Shown piece after piece: positions 1 to 8,374 of a stretch of 45,935 nucleotides of DNA. The notes under the pieces are model-generated. The model made no database searches. It was not told the DNA's origin and saw only the letters and a program-made list of their open reading frames with translations. The translations under genes were made by a program, and so were the position numbers. Positions within the stretch are counted from its first letter, which is position 1. Every line of letters begins with the position of its first letter. The stretch spans positions 1 through 45,935 of the forward strand of contig JALVJO010000011.1 in the NCBI GenBank assembly GCA_027028245.1. The letters run 5' to 3'. The stretch comes from Deltaproteobacteria bacterium. Lineage in GTDB: Bacteria; Desulfobacterota; Dissulfuribacteria; Dissulfuribacterales; QOAL01.

Positions 1-735
1 GTATGGTCCTGGGATATCACCAAGCTTAAGGGACCTGCCAAGTGGACATATTTCTATCTATACGTCATTCTGGACATATACAGCCGTTATGTGGTGGGAT
101 GGATGGTGGCCCATCGTGAACAGGCAGTCCTGGCCAAACGTCTGATTGAAGATACATGTGCCAAGCAAAATATTGTCAAGAAGCAGTTAACCCTTCATGC
201 AGATCGCGGCAGCAGCATGAAATCAAAGGTTGTAGCCAATCTTCTTGCCGACCTTGGAGTTACCAAGACCCATAGCCGGCCATATGTAAGTAATGACAAT
301 CCTTATTCAGAGTCTCAGTTCAAGACCATGAAATACTGTCCCGGATTCCCTGATCGTTTTGGCTGCATAGAGGATGCCAGGACATTTTGTCGTTCATTTT
401 TCACCTGGTACAACAGGGAGCATAAACATTCCGGCATTGGACTAATGACACCTGAACAGGTTCATTACGGCCAGGCACAGGAAATCCTTGAACACAGATC
501 AAGGACTCTGAAGGCAGCTTTTGATAAATTCCCAAATCGTTTCAAAGGCAGGATACCAAGTCCAATGTCTCTACCAGAAGCGGCATGGATAAACAAGCCT
601 TCCCTGGACCTTGCAGAAACGCCTGCAAAGGCGCCCGAAGGGGCGGGCCATGGCGGCCCGCTTTCTGCAAGGCTCGGCCAGGGATGGCCGAAACGTCCAC
701 AGGCAATAGTGAAAAAATTGTTCTCTAATTTATGA
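1..735 (+). CDS. IS3-family transposase, 5' end outside window
   Basis: This reading frame is open from base 1, so the gene starts upstream of the window; 244 codons are present. It is the catalytic (rve, DDE integrase) half of an IS3-type transposase (OrfB). The first Asp lies in WSWDITK (residue 5 of the visible part), the second in HADRG (residue 68) and the Glu in PYSES (residue 104), giving the DD(35)E spacing expected for this family. A Trp-Tyr-Asn-Arg block (WYNREHKHSG) follows, also typical. The C-terminal tail (from about base 620) is rich in GC palindromes and in Gly/Pro, unlike the rest of the protein. It ends 18 bp before the stop codon of the oppositely oriented kinase. Whether it is active cannot be told, because the left end is not visible. 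Confidence 0.9.
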   Translation, partial: VWSWDITKLKGPAKWTYFYLYVILDIYSRYVVGWMVAHREQAVLAKRLIEDTCAKQNIVKKQLTLHADRGSSMKSKVVANLLADLGVTKTHSRPYVSNDNPYSESQFKTMKYCPGFPDRFGCIEDARTFCRSFFTWYNREHKHSGIGLMTPEQVHYGQAQEILEHRSRTLKAAFDKFPNRFKGRIPSPMSLPEAAWINKPSLDLAETPAKAPEGAGHGGPLSARLGQGWPKRPQAIVKKLFSNL

Positions 736-740
736 ATACA

Positions 741-763
741 GGTGTCTCATTTTCATTGACACA
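741..763 (+). repeat. Right terminal repeat of the IS3-type element
   Basis: Directly after the transposase stop lies GTGTC-N11-GACAC. Read inward from the right it begins TGTGTCAATGAAAATGAGAC, the sort of TG...CA end expected of IS3-type elements. The left end is outside the window, so this is inferred from position and form. The stop codon and last codons of the neighbouring kinase lie inside this stretch. Confidence 0.55.
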
Positions 764-2987
764 TTCCGCAAGCCTTTTCTATTGCCCTTATCAATTCCGC
801 TGCAGTAAACGGCTTTATCACCAATTCTATGGCATCCGCTTCATTAATCTCTGAAGAATCAATTTTATCGCTAAAGCCAGTGCAGATAACTATGGGAAGG
901 CCGGGTCTCAGGATACGGACACGTCTTGCCAGTTGTAATCCGTTAATCCCCGGCATGCTCATGTCTGTTACCACCACATGAAAGGCATGTGGATTCTTTT
1001 CGAAAGTGGATAATGCAGTTTCTGGTTCGGAAAAAGGCGACACTCTATATCCCCTTTTTTCTAAAAAGATCTTGGCCAATTCTGCTATGGTAGGTTCATC
1101 GTCCACGAAAAGGATTCCCTCACCCTGCCCGGCGCCTTCTACTCTTTTTTCCTCGTCAAAGGCCTTTTCTTCACTTTCGTACACGGGGAAATAGACATCA
1201 AAGACCGTTCCCTCACCAGGCTTGCTTTCAACTCCTATGCATCCTCCATAATCGGTTATTATTCCATGGACTGTAGATAGTCCCAGACCAGTACCCTTAT
1301 CTTCTCCCTTGGTAGTAAAATAAGGTTCAAATATCCTGTTGATTATTTCTTCGGAGATTCCGTGGCCTGTGTCTGCGACCGAAAGCTTTATGTAGGCACC
1401 AGGTCGTATCTCATGGTGAATGTTAAGGGCAAGTTCCCTGGTTACATATATCTCCTCCAATGAACAAGTAAGGACCCCCCCTCCCACCATTGCATGCCAA
1501 GCGTTGGTGCAAAGGTTTATTACGATTTGGTGGATCTCGGTAGGATCTGCAAGGACGTATTTATCCACACCGTCAATTTGTTGGTTAATGACAATTTCAG
1601 CGGGCAGGGCAGCCCGAATCAGCTTGAGAGCCTCATTTACAATGCTGTAAATATTCAACGGGACCCTTTTGCGCTTGGCCTGGCGGCTGAAGGTGAGTAT
1701 TTGCTTGATAAGCTCCTTGGCCCTGTTTGATGCCAGGATGATTTGCTCAATATAATTTTCGAGTTTGTCGCCTGGAGGAATTGCACCCTTTGCTATTTCT
1801 GCATATCCCATGATGGGGGTCAGGATGTTGTTAAAATCGTGGGCAATCCCTCCAGCCAGGGTGCCGATGGCCTCCAGGCGCTTGACTTGTTCCTTTCTTT
1901 TTTCAAACCCCCTTTCTTCCGTTACGTCCCTAAAGGTGTAAACAAAATATCTATTTCCTTCTCTTCCATCCGAAACAGCGGACACCGTGGCTTCTACCAT
2001 CAGCTTCGACTGGTCTTTTTTTATGGCTACCATGTCCCCTCTCCAGACTTGGATTGGTGACAAGTCTGGATTCTTTGATTGAAATACGTCTAGTTTAGAG
2101 CCACATCCACAAAAGACCGAAGGGTTCTTTCCTAAAAGCTCCTGGCGCCGGTAGCCGCTCATCTTCTCAAAACGTTTGTTAACAACTACTATTTCTTGAA
2201 TGTTGTTGGTAATGATGATTCCCTCAGCAGTCTCTTCCATGGCTGAGGCAAGGAGACGCCTTTCAAGCTCGCTCTCGACTAATTCCGTAATGTCTCTGCA
2301 GCTGCCTCCGATCCTTTCTTCCTCCCCGGGAAGATTAATGGGGAACAATGTGACGTGCTGATGGAGCTTACCGCTGCCTGCCTTTAGTGTGAAATCAAAA
2401 CTGCGTGCTGAATTGCTTTCAAGTGCTTTCTTTGCTTCCAAATGAAATTTTTCCGCTATGTCAGCCGGAAACAGTTGCTTTAGGGTTTTTCCGATGACGT
2501 GATTGGAGTCCTGAATATTAAGGTATTTGACACTGCCGCTGCTCCAAACAAACTTTCCCTCACTGTTGAGCATGAATATATGATCCTTTGATGACTCAAC
2601 GATAGCCCTGATTTCAGTGTCTCGACGCTTGATGGTCCTGGCTTGGCTTCGGATCCTCAAAAACACCTTTATCCTGTTTTCGAGCTCGGATTTTGTCAGG
2701 GGCAGACGCAGGCAATCGTCAATGACTCCTGAGCTCAGCCAGTTGTCAGGTTTGTCCTGGGCTGTAATGGTCACCATAATGGGCAGGAACCCCGGGTCAG
2801 CATCCTTGAGGTCTTTAAAGAATTTTTCCCCGAACTCCTTGGCCTTTTTCGAATCCACGAGTACCAGGTCGGCACCGTTGGCTCTTGAAAGATCCTGGAT
2901 TTTGTATCCCAGAGCAGATAGGAATTCCGTTACAAGTCGTCTGTCGGCAGGTCTTTTGAAGGAAATCGCAATGGTGCAGGAAGACAT
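753..2987 (-). CDS. PAS-containing hybrid sensor histidine kinase
   Basis: 744 residues, no membrane segment, so probably a cytoplasmic sensor. Order of parts: residues 1-115 look like a receiver fold that keeps an Asp at 45 but has LPLT where a receiver has Lys-Pro, so it is probably a pseudo-receiver; about 122-236 a PAS domain; about 240-358 a second PAS with a PAC tail and a CGCG motif; 370-440 a HisKA domain with phospho-acceptor His383 in IAHDFNN; 480-600 an ATPase domain with an N box (NLCTNAWHAM), DTGHGI and GTGLGLS; 622-742 a C-terminal receiver with phospho-acceptor Asp675 and conserved Lys in IKPF. It starts 10 bp after the KaiC-like gene and is likely co-transcribed with it. The last codons and the stop come from the IS end, so the natural C-terminus may have been slightly longer. 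Confidence 0.93.
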   Translation of the reverse strand: MSSCTIAISFKRPADRRLVTEFLSALGYKIQDLSRANGADLVLVDSKKAKEFGEKFFKDLKDADPGFLPIMVTITAQDKPDNWLSSGVIDDCLRLPLTKSELENRIKVFLRIRSQARTIKRRDTEIRAIVESSKDHIFMLNSEGKFVWSSGSVKYLNIQDSNHVIGKTLKQLFPADIAEKFHLEAKKALESNSARSFDFTLKAGSGKLHQHVTLFPINLPGEEERIGGSCRDITELVESELERRLLASAMEETAEGIIITNNIQEIVVVNKRFEKMSGYRRQELLGKNPSVFCGCGSKLDVFQSKNPDLSPIQVWRGDMVAIKKDQSKLMVEATVSAVSDGREGNRYFVYTFRDVTEERGFEKRKEQVKRLEAIGTLAGGIAHDFNNILTPIMGYAEIAKGAIPPGDKLENYIEQIILASNRAKELIKQILTFSRQAKRKRVPLNIYSIVNEALKLIRAALPAEIVINQQIDGVDKYVLADPTEIHQIVINLCTNAWHAMVGGGVLTCSLEEIYVTRELALNIHHEIRPGAYIKLSVADTGHGISEEIINRIFEPYFTTKGEDKGTGLGLSTVHGIITDYGGCIGVESKPGEGTVFDVYFPVYESEEKAFDEEKRVEGAGQGEGILFVDDEPTIAELAKIFLEKRGYRVSPFSEPETALSTFEKNPHAFHVVVTDMSMPGINGLQLARRVRILRPGLPIVICTGFSDKIDSSEINEADAIELVIKPFTAAELIRAIEKACGMCQ

Positions 2988-2997
2988 AACCGCACCA

Positions 2998-4470
2998 CTA
3001 GAGTTCTGGTTTTCTGCCCAGGTCCTCTGTCTTTGGTATGCCTGAGAGCACCCCTCTCATACGGGTGAGTTTTTCGCCAATCAATATTCCCTGTTCGCTT
3101 ATCTTTATCTCTCGTAGATCACTTTCAAAATCGCCATGCCTTTTTTTAAGGCATGCTATGATCTTTATTATTTCGCCGTTATATTCTGCATAACGAAGCA
3201 GCAAAACATTATCGGTGAGGTAACTGACCCCCTCTTCAGAAAGAGAGATTTGGCCCAAGAGTCCCTGCATCTCGTTTACAAGAAAAAGACTAACCCCTCT
3301 CCCCCGGGTGTAATTAAGTATGTTCTGGACATTTGCAACGACGTTTCCATATTCCGCCATGGCCAGGTCATAACTCCTAAGGCTGTCCAGGGCCAGGATT
3401 TTACAACGTTCTGTTTCAACGTCATTGCGGATAATTCTCAGGAATTCATCCGGACTCATGGAAAGCGGGTTAATTTCTCTTAGGATTACCTTTCCATCAT
3501 CAACTTGCCTTTCAAGGGGTATATTTACCCCTGAACACCTATCAAGCACTGACTGTTTCCCCTCCTCAAAACAGTACATGACCCCCCTTTCTCCAAGGGA
3601 GGCATTGTGGCAAAGAAACTGTGTAACAAGGGTCGATTTGCCCACTCCAGAGCAGCCTGTGAGCATGGTGCAGGTTCCAGCCTGGAATCCTCCTTTTGTC
3701 AGCTGGTCCAGAAGGGGGATTCCAGAGGTTACCTTCTTATCTACGTGGGCCGGCTGTTTGATTTTTTCTATTTTCCGAGGGAAAACCTTTATGCCTGAAG
3801 AACAAATGGAAAGAGAATGGCGGCCAGAAAGGTAACCACTGCCTCTGAATTTTTCGATTTCTATTGAGCGAATTTCAATTAGTTTTTCCTTTGATATCTG
3901 CCTTCGAAACCTGAGGATCCCATCAACAATAGTGGCGATGGATTTGTCTTTTTCAAGTTCTGAGGATTCGAAGATGAGATAGGACAGGCAGTCACTTTTA
4001 GAAAGGTTGAGGATGAGATCCTGTACATTCTTCCTGTAGAGATACTCGCTGGTGGACAGGTATTTAAGGGTGGTCATAGAGTCTATGACAATCCCCTTGG
4101 GTTTATGTTTTTCTATGGATTCATAGAGATTCTTCCAGATATTTTCTGCCTCAACCTCACCTGGAGAAAAAATGGAATACTCGCCGTTGGTACTGGGCTT
4201 TCCGGAAAGGGTCAAGTCCACCAGGTTGATATCCTTAAGCTTCCAGCCAAAACTTTTTGCGTTCTTTCTTACACTATCAACAGACTCAGCCAGCGAAAGG
4301 TACAGACACTCGCCACCGTTATCGCGGCATTTTCTTAAAAAATGTAAAGAAAAAATGGTTTTTCCAGAACCAGGACTTCCAATTATCAGATAACTTGACG
4401 CAGGAAGCAGTCCCCCCTTTAAAATTTCATCGATACCGGGAACCCCGGTTGAAATCCTCAATAAAGACAT
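2998..4470 (-). CDS. KaiC-like double-domain RecA-superfamily ATPase
   Basis: 490 residues with two KaiC domains in tandem. Walker A motifs are GSPGSGKT (31-38) and GCSGVGKS (272-279). The catalytic Glu pair of KaiC is intact in the second domain (FEE, E302-E303) but is Ala-Glu in the first (A61-E62). At the site matching the cyanobacterial KaiC phosphorylation pair Ser431-Thr432 this protein has Ser416-Tyr417 (GVSYLTD). No kaiA or kaiB is nearby. KaiC homologues outside cyanobacteria are commonly paired with two-component proteins, and the hybrid kinase follows here after 10 bp. Function is probably ATP-dependent signalling rather than a clock; that is inference. The start is supported by a purine-rich GGAAAGG upstream. 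Confidence 0.9.
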   Translation of the reverse strand: MSLLRISTGVPGIDEILKGGLLPASSYLIIGSPGSGKTIFSLHFLRKCRDNGGECLYLSLAESVDSVRKNAKSFGWKLKDINLVDLTLSGKPSTNGEYSIFSPGEVEAENIWKNLYESIEKHKPKGIVIDSMTTLKYLSTSEYLYRKNVQDLILNLSKSDCLSYLIFESSELEKDKSIATIVDGILRFRRQISKEKLIEIRSIEIEKFRGSGYLSGRHSLSICSSGIKVFPRKIEKIKQPAHVDKKVTSGIPLLDQLTKGGFQAGTCTMLTGCSGVGKSTLVTQFLCHNASLGERGVMYCFEEGKQSVLDRCSGVNIPLERQVDDGKVILREINPLSMSPDEFLRIIRNDVETERCKILALDSLRSYDLAMAEYGNVVANVQNILNYTRGRGVSLFLVNEMQGLLGQISLSEEGVSYLTDNVLLLRYAEYNGEIIKIIACLKKRHGDFESDLREIKISEQGILIGEKLTRMRGVLSGIPKTEDLGRKPEL

Positions 4471-4803
4471 TAAGTTTTCCTTTCCTGAAAATTAGTCAAC
4501 AAAGACTATTTGGAATTTTTATTATACAATTATAGATTGATCAAGGACTTTGATGCCCAAACTCTTACTGCTCAGAAGTTGGGGGTAATGGCAAGGCCGA
4601 CGTAATCGCAACTGTCAGCCAATTGCCTTTCCGCCCATGATAACCGAGGTCTTGCAAAGGCGTTGTGCAGTTTGGGTTTTAGTCGCAGTGCCAGGCAGAT
4701 TTCTCCTAAGTTATCTGCAGTTTTCATGGACAAGGCAAAGGGCCTTGTGGGATAGGTCACTAGGGCTTTTTGTCAGGGTCTGCAAGATGCAGGAGGTGAG
4801 AAG
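4471..4803. other. Divergent intergenic region between kaiC-like gene and AOR
   Basis: This 333-bp gap separates two divergent genes. The left third is AT-rich and on the minus strand holds two TATAAT boxes (around 4522-4545), one of which may be the -10 of the KaiC operon, though no good -35 is at the right distance. The right two thirds hold the structured AOR leader described separately. A 62-codon minus-strand frame at 4572-4760 overlaps that leader and does not look like protein coding. Confidence 0.5.
4600..4798 (+). promoter_or_regulatory. Structured leader of AOR gene, candidate Moco/Tuco riboswitch
   Basis: The sequence before the AOR start can fold: GCCTTT at 4625-4630 pairs with AAAGGC at 4656-4661 around a CCGCCC...AACCGAGG loop, and GCAGAT at 4695-4700 pairs with ATCTGC at 4713-4718. 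A molybdenum/tungsten cofactor-sensing RNA class is known upstream of pterin-cofactor and AOR-type genes, and the CCGAGG-bearing element resembles it from memory. I could not align it to the family model, so the class is a guess; the hairpins are directly visible. An ideal ribosome site AGGAGGTGAG sits at its 3' end. Confidence 0.35.
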
Positions 4804-6747
4804 ATGAAGGGCTGGCAGGGAAAGATATTAGAGGTTGATCTTACTTCCGGAAAAGTGGAGTGGCAGCCGCTTGACAGGCTCACTGCCCAGAAGTTTCTGG
4901 GAGGCAGAGGGCTCAATTCTTATACTCTCATGAAAGACGTCGGGCCTGGTACCGATCCCCTGGGGCCTGACAATGTCCTGTGTATTGCGCCCGGTGTCCT
5001 TTCAGGGACCCCGCTTGCCATGTCAAGCCGAGTCGAAGTCAGCACCTTTTCTCCTTACAGCGGGATTCTGGGTGACGGCAGTGCCGGCGGCATGTTTCCC
5101 ACTTTTTTGAAGCTTGCAGGTGTGGACCAGATAGTGATCCGCGGCGCATCTTCCTCTCCGGTATACCTATGGATAGAGGACGGAAAGGCTGAGCTGAAGG
5201 ATGCTTCCTTTTTGTGGGGGAAAAACACCTGGGAGACAGTAGATGCCCTGAAGGAGGTTCACGGCAAAGATGTGAGAGTCGCCTGTATAGGCCAGGCAGG
5301 AGAAAACCTGGTTCGTTTTGCTTCCACCATGGTTGATAAGCACTCGTCGGCTGCCAGGGGGAGCGGGGCGGTATGGGGTGCAAAACGTCTTAAGGCCATA
5401 GCTGTCCGGGGCACTATGAAACCCGCCCTTTCAAGGCCGGAAGAATTCAAGCGCCTTTCGGATGCCGACAGGAAATTTTTCATAACAGATGACTTTCAGC
5501 ATAACATTGTGCGGAAATACGGGACACACATCGGGGTACTGAGCTGGCAGCCGGGGTTCCGCCACTACCAGCGCTATCTTGAGGAGAAGGATATCCCTAT
5601 CGAGCTTCTGCCGAATTCTTGGAAACGTTATGAATCCGGCCGGTATGCCTGCTTCGGATGTCCAGTTGCATGCAAGAACAGGTACGTGATTCCAGATGGC
5701 CCTTACACGGGTGAGGAAAATGCAGGCCTTGAATATGAATCCATACACTGCCTTGGCCTGAATGCCGGAGTCTCTGACCCCAAGGCCATAATGGTCCTTT
5801 CAAATCTGGCAGACAAGTACGGCATGGACGTTATAGCCCTGGGTAATACCGTGGCCCTTGCAAAGGACCTTTATTCCAGGGGCATCCTCTCCCGGGAAGA
5901 CACCGGCGGACTGAGTCTTGAGTGGGAGGACGGGGCTGCCGAAATAGAGCTGGTGCACCTTATTGCCCTTCGGGAGGGGTTCGGCAATGTTGCTGCAGAA
6001 GGGCTTTACAACATGGCAAAGATCATAGGCGGCCGTGCCCCTGATTTCTGCTGGCATGTTAAGGGGCTTTCACGTGGTGTCCATCCTCCCGGCATCATGG
6101 CCCTGGCCCATGCCACTTCAACCAGGGGAGCCGATCATCTAAGGGGCAGGACATGGGCCTATGGAGAGAATGACGGGGAGATATTTACGAGGCTCGTAAG
6201 CCAGGGGTATATCCCCGATGTTGAAACAGATGTGGTCAATTGTCTCACGGTATGCGAAAGGGTTACCACCGTGACCGATGCCCTTGGCAGGTGCAAGGGT
6301 GCTGTGACAAGCTGGGTTGCCGCTGTGCCCCTTGTTTGGAAGTATCCCCTGCTGGACGGTGTGGCCAGGCTTCTTTCAAGCGCAACAGGCATTTATTACA
6401 CAGAAGATGACGTCATGAGGGCAGGTGAACGCATCTACATAACAGAGCGTGCCTTCAACGTACGCCACGGCATAAGTGCCGTACACGATTCTTTACCCCA
6501 GAAGCCTGAAGTGCGGGATTCCGAGCAGGGAGAACATGAAAGAAGGCAGCACAGCCAGATGCTTCGGGAATATTACCGGGTGCACGGCTACAATGAAGAC
6601 AGCGGTATCCCCACCAGGGAAAAGCTGATGGAACTGGATCTGCCGGAGATTGCTGAAATCCTACATGAAACGAAACCTGCTGTTAGCTGGGATGGGCCGC
6701 CATTGTGGGAACTGGAAGCGTATCCCCACGGAGGCAGGAGGGCCTGA
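4804..6747 (+). CDS. aor: Tungsten-containing aldehyde:ferredoxin oxidoreductase
   Basis: 647 residues, the normal size for the AOR family. These cytoplasmic enzymes oxidise aldehydes to acids with ferredoxin, using a tungsten bis-pterin centre and one [4Fe-4S] cluster. The N-terminal domain has the family pterin-contact region (FLGGRGLNSY, 31-40). The cluster ligands are Cys283, Cys286 and Cys290 (CFGCPVAC) with the fourth, Cys497, in ALGRCKG. The start is fixed by AGGAGGTGAG just upstream. The gene stands alone: a long gap follows before the hydrogenase promoter. The exact substrate (aldehyde, formaldehyde, or the reverse acid reduction) cannot be told from sequence. moaC, a pterin-cofactor gene, lies elsewhere in the window. 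Confidence 0.93.
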   Translation: MKGWQGKILEVDLTSGKVEWQPLDRLTAQKFLGGRGLNSYTLMKDVGPGTDPLGPDNVLCIAPGVLSGTPLAMSSRVEVSTFSPYSGILGDGSAGGMFPTFLKLAGVDQIVIRGASSSPVYLWIEDGKAELKDASFLWGKNTWETVDALKEVHGKDVRVACIGQAGENLVRFASTMVDKHSSAARGSGAVWGAKRLKAIAVRGTMKPALSRPEEFKRLSDADRKFFITDDFQHNIVRKYGTHIGVLSWQPGFRHYQRYLEEKDIPIELLPNSWKRYESGRYACFGCPVACKNRYVIPDGPYTGEENAGLEYESIHCLGLNAGVSDPKAIMVLSNLADKYGMDVIALGNTVALAKDLYSRGILSREDTGGLSLEWEDGAAEIELVHLIALREGFGNVAAEGLYNMAKIIGGRAPDFCWHVKGLSRGVHPPGIMALAHATSTRGADHLRGRTWAYGENDGEIFTRLVSQGYIPDVETDVVNCLTVCERVTTVTDALGRCKGAVTSWVAAVPLVWKYPLLDGVARLLSSATGIYYTEDDVMRAGERIYITERAFNVRHGISAVHDSLPQKPEVRDSEQGEHERRQHSQMLREYYRVHGYNEDSGIPTREKLMELDLPEIAEILHETKPAVSWDGPPLWELEAYPHGGRRA

Positions 6748-6838
6748 AAGGTTTTTTGAAGACCGGCTCTTGTCCCTGATGTTTACACCAATTTGATTGT
6801 TTGATTAAAAAAATTTCATAGGTTCAAAATTGAGGCAA

Positions 6839-6867
6839 TTGACAATAAAATCATGCAGTGCTATCAT
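6839..6867 (+). promoter_or_regulatory. Sigma-70-type promoter of the hydrogenase cluster
   Basis: A consensus TTGACA (6839-6844) and TATCAT (6862-6867) are 17 bp apart, so transcription would start near 6874, about 385 nt before hyaA. It lies in the only AT-rich stretch before a 12-kb run of same-strand genes. Not tested experimentally; the match is direct. Confidence 0.65.
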
Positions 6868-6884
6868 GATATAGCTATTTCATT

Positions 6885-6900
6885 AGTTATTATTATAACT
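6885..6900 (+). promoter_or_regulatory. 16-bp palindrome just downstream of the promoter
   Basis: AGTTAT-TATT-ATAACT is a perfect inverted repeat about 11-26 nt after the predicted transcription start. In that place it could be a repressor operator or an RNA hairpin stabilising the leader. No regulator can be assigned. Confidence 0.4.
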
Positions 6901-7258
6901 TATGGTCTTTCATGGGCGGCGGATTGTGACTTGTTAATCATGCCCGTGACCAACCCGGTCTAAAGAGTGGGTGATGAGTTGAAAAGGACTTTCACAAGGC
7001 CGGTTTTTCTTCATCAGCATCTTCCGTCCCGTGAAGACACAACGGCAGGCACTGCCAATGTCTTAAGAAATCTGTCTGCAGACGTTCATCCACCCTCTCA
7101 TCCCCCCTTTTTAAAAAGCTCAGGAATCTCATCAACGCATTTAGGCCAGGATGCGGCAGATGATGCATTTGTCAATGTGTTTTTGTCATCATCTGGACCT
7201 GGACGGATTACTCCGTTTTCTCCTGGCGGAATTTTTTTTTAAATAGAGGAGGCCCAAG

Positions 7259-8365
7259 ATGTCGAGTAAAGATCACATAAATGATTTTGCAGGAGGCGGA
7301 GTTAGCCGGAGGACCTTCCTGAAAGGCTGTGCCCTGGCTGCAGCTGCCCTGGGGCTTTCCCCGGATGTGGTCCCGAAGATGGTGGAAGCCGCCATGTCTC
7401 CCAAGAGACCGCCTGTGGTCTGGCTGCATTTCCAGGAGTGCACCGGCTGTTCCGAGGCCCTGCTGAGGGCTGCAAGGCCCGACATCGCTACCCTCATCCT
7501 GGACCTCATTTCCCTGGATTACCACGAGACCCTCATGGCAGCTGCCGGCAAGCAGGCAGAAGAAAATCTGCATGATGCCATTACCAAGAATGCCGGCAAA
7601 TTCATTTGCGTAGTGGAAGGAGGCATCCCAACCAAGGATGGAGGTATTTACTGTAAGATTGGCGGCAGGACAGCTGTTGAAATACTCGACGAAGTGGCAT
7701 CCAAGGCCAAGACCGTCATTGCCATAGGCACCTGCGGGGCCTTTGGCGGTGTCCAGGCTGCAAAACCCAATCCTACGGGGGCGGTGGGCGTTCAGGACCT
7801 GGTAAAGGGAAAACCGGTGATAAACATCCCCGGCTGCCCCCCGAATCCGGAAAATTTTCTTGCCACCGTGGTCCAGATACTGACATACGGCCGTCCTCCT
7901 GAACTCGACGAGCTCAGCAGGCCCAAGTTCGCCTATGGCAGAAAGATACACGATCACTGTGAACGAAGGCCGCACTTCGACGAGGGGCGATTCGTGGAGC
8001 GCTTTGGCGACCCGGGGCATAAAAAGGGTTACTGCCTTTACAAGGTAGGATGCAAGGGGCCGGTTACCTATTCCAACTGTTCAGTGGAGCGTTTCTGCAA
8101 CATCGGCGCATGGCCTGTCGGGGCTGGTCACGGCTGTATTGGCTGTACGGAACCGCATTTTTGGGACACCATGATGCCGATTTACAAACACCTGCCGGGA
8201 ATCTACATACCCGTTGGAGGTGGGATAAGAGAGCAGGCCGAGGAAATTGGAAAGGTGGCTGTGGGAGGAGCTGCTGCCGTGATAGCTGCGCATGCAGCGG
8301 TGGGAATAGGCAAAAAGCTTTTTTCCATAAAGTGTACCAGCAAAGAGAAAGAGGAAGAAAAATAG
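7259..8365 (+). CDS. hyaA: [NiFe] hydrogenase small subunit (Tat-exported)
   Basis: 368 residues. It carries the iron-sulfur relay that takes electrons from the active site of the large subunit. A Tat signal with SRRTFLKGC (16-24) and a hydrophobic stretch precedes the mature domain, so the pair is folded and exported. The proximal cluster motif CTGC is at 61-64, with GTCGAFGG and GCPPNPE further on; the distal and medial cluster ligands are in VGCKGPVTYSNC and GHGCIGC. A C-terminal Ala/Val-rich hydrophobic helix followed by a charged tail is the membrane anchor seen in cytochrome b-linked group 1 uptake hydrogenases. The start follows GAGGAGG. First gene of the operon; 9 bp separate it from hyaB. 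Confidence 0.96.
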   Translation: MSSKDHINDFAGGGVSRRTFLKGCALAAAALGLSPDVVPKMVEAAMSPKRPPVVWLHFQECTGCSEALLRAARPDIATLILDLISLDYHETLMAAAGKQAEENLHDAITKNAGKFICVVEGGIPTKDGGIYCKIGGRTAVEILDEVASKAKTVIAIGTCGAFGGVQAAKPNPTGAVGVQDLVKGKPVINIPGCPPNPENFLATVVQILTYGRPPELDELSRPKFAYGRKIHDHCERRPHFDEGRFVERFGDPGHKKGYCLYKVGCKGPVTYSNCSVERFCNIGAWPVGAGHGCIGCTEPHFWDTMMPIYKHLPGIYIPVGGGIREQAEEIGKVAVGGAAAVIAAHAAVGIGKKLFSIKCTSKEKEEEK

Positions 8366-8374
8366 GAGGATAAA

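Larger units (their letters stand above)
6748..7258 (+). other. Hydrogenase operon upstream region
   Basis: 511 bp without a convincing gene. The left part is AT-rich and carries the promoter at 6839-6867 and a 16-bp palindrome at 6885-6900. The remaining ~350 bp up to hyaA would be a long 5' leader. A 91-codon GTG-started frame at 6967-7242 has no ribosome site, a low-quality composition and no recognisable domain; I read it as non-coding. Confidence 0.6.

Noticed and set aside
4572-4760. 62-codon minus-strand frame upstream of AOR
   Set aside because: It overlaps the structured leader and has no ribosome site or family.
6900-7240. Sigma-54 promoter for the hydrogenase operon
   Set aside because: No GG-N10-GC pair with the right flanks was found; a consensus sigma-70 promoter is present.
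6967-7242. 91-codon frame upstream of hyaA
   Set aside because: GTG start without a ribosome site, Pro/Ser/His-rich mix, no family; better seen as leader RNA.
7208-8020. 270-codon open frame antisense to hyaA
   Set aside because: It is the shadow of a strongly coding gene; its composition is unlike a real protein and it has no ribosome site.
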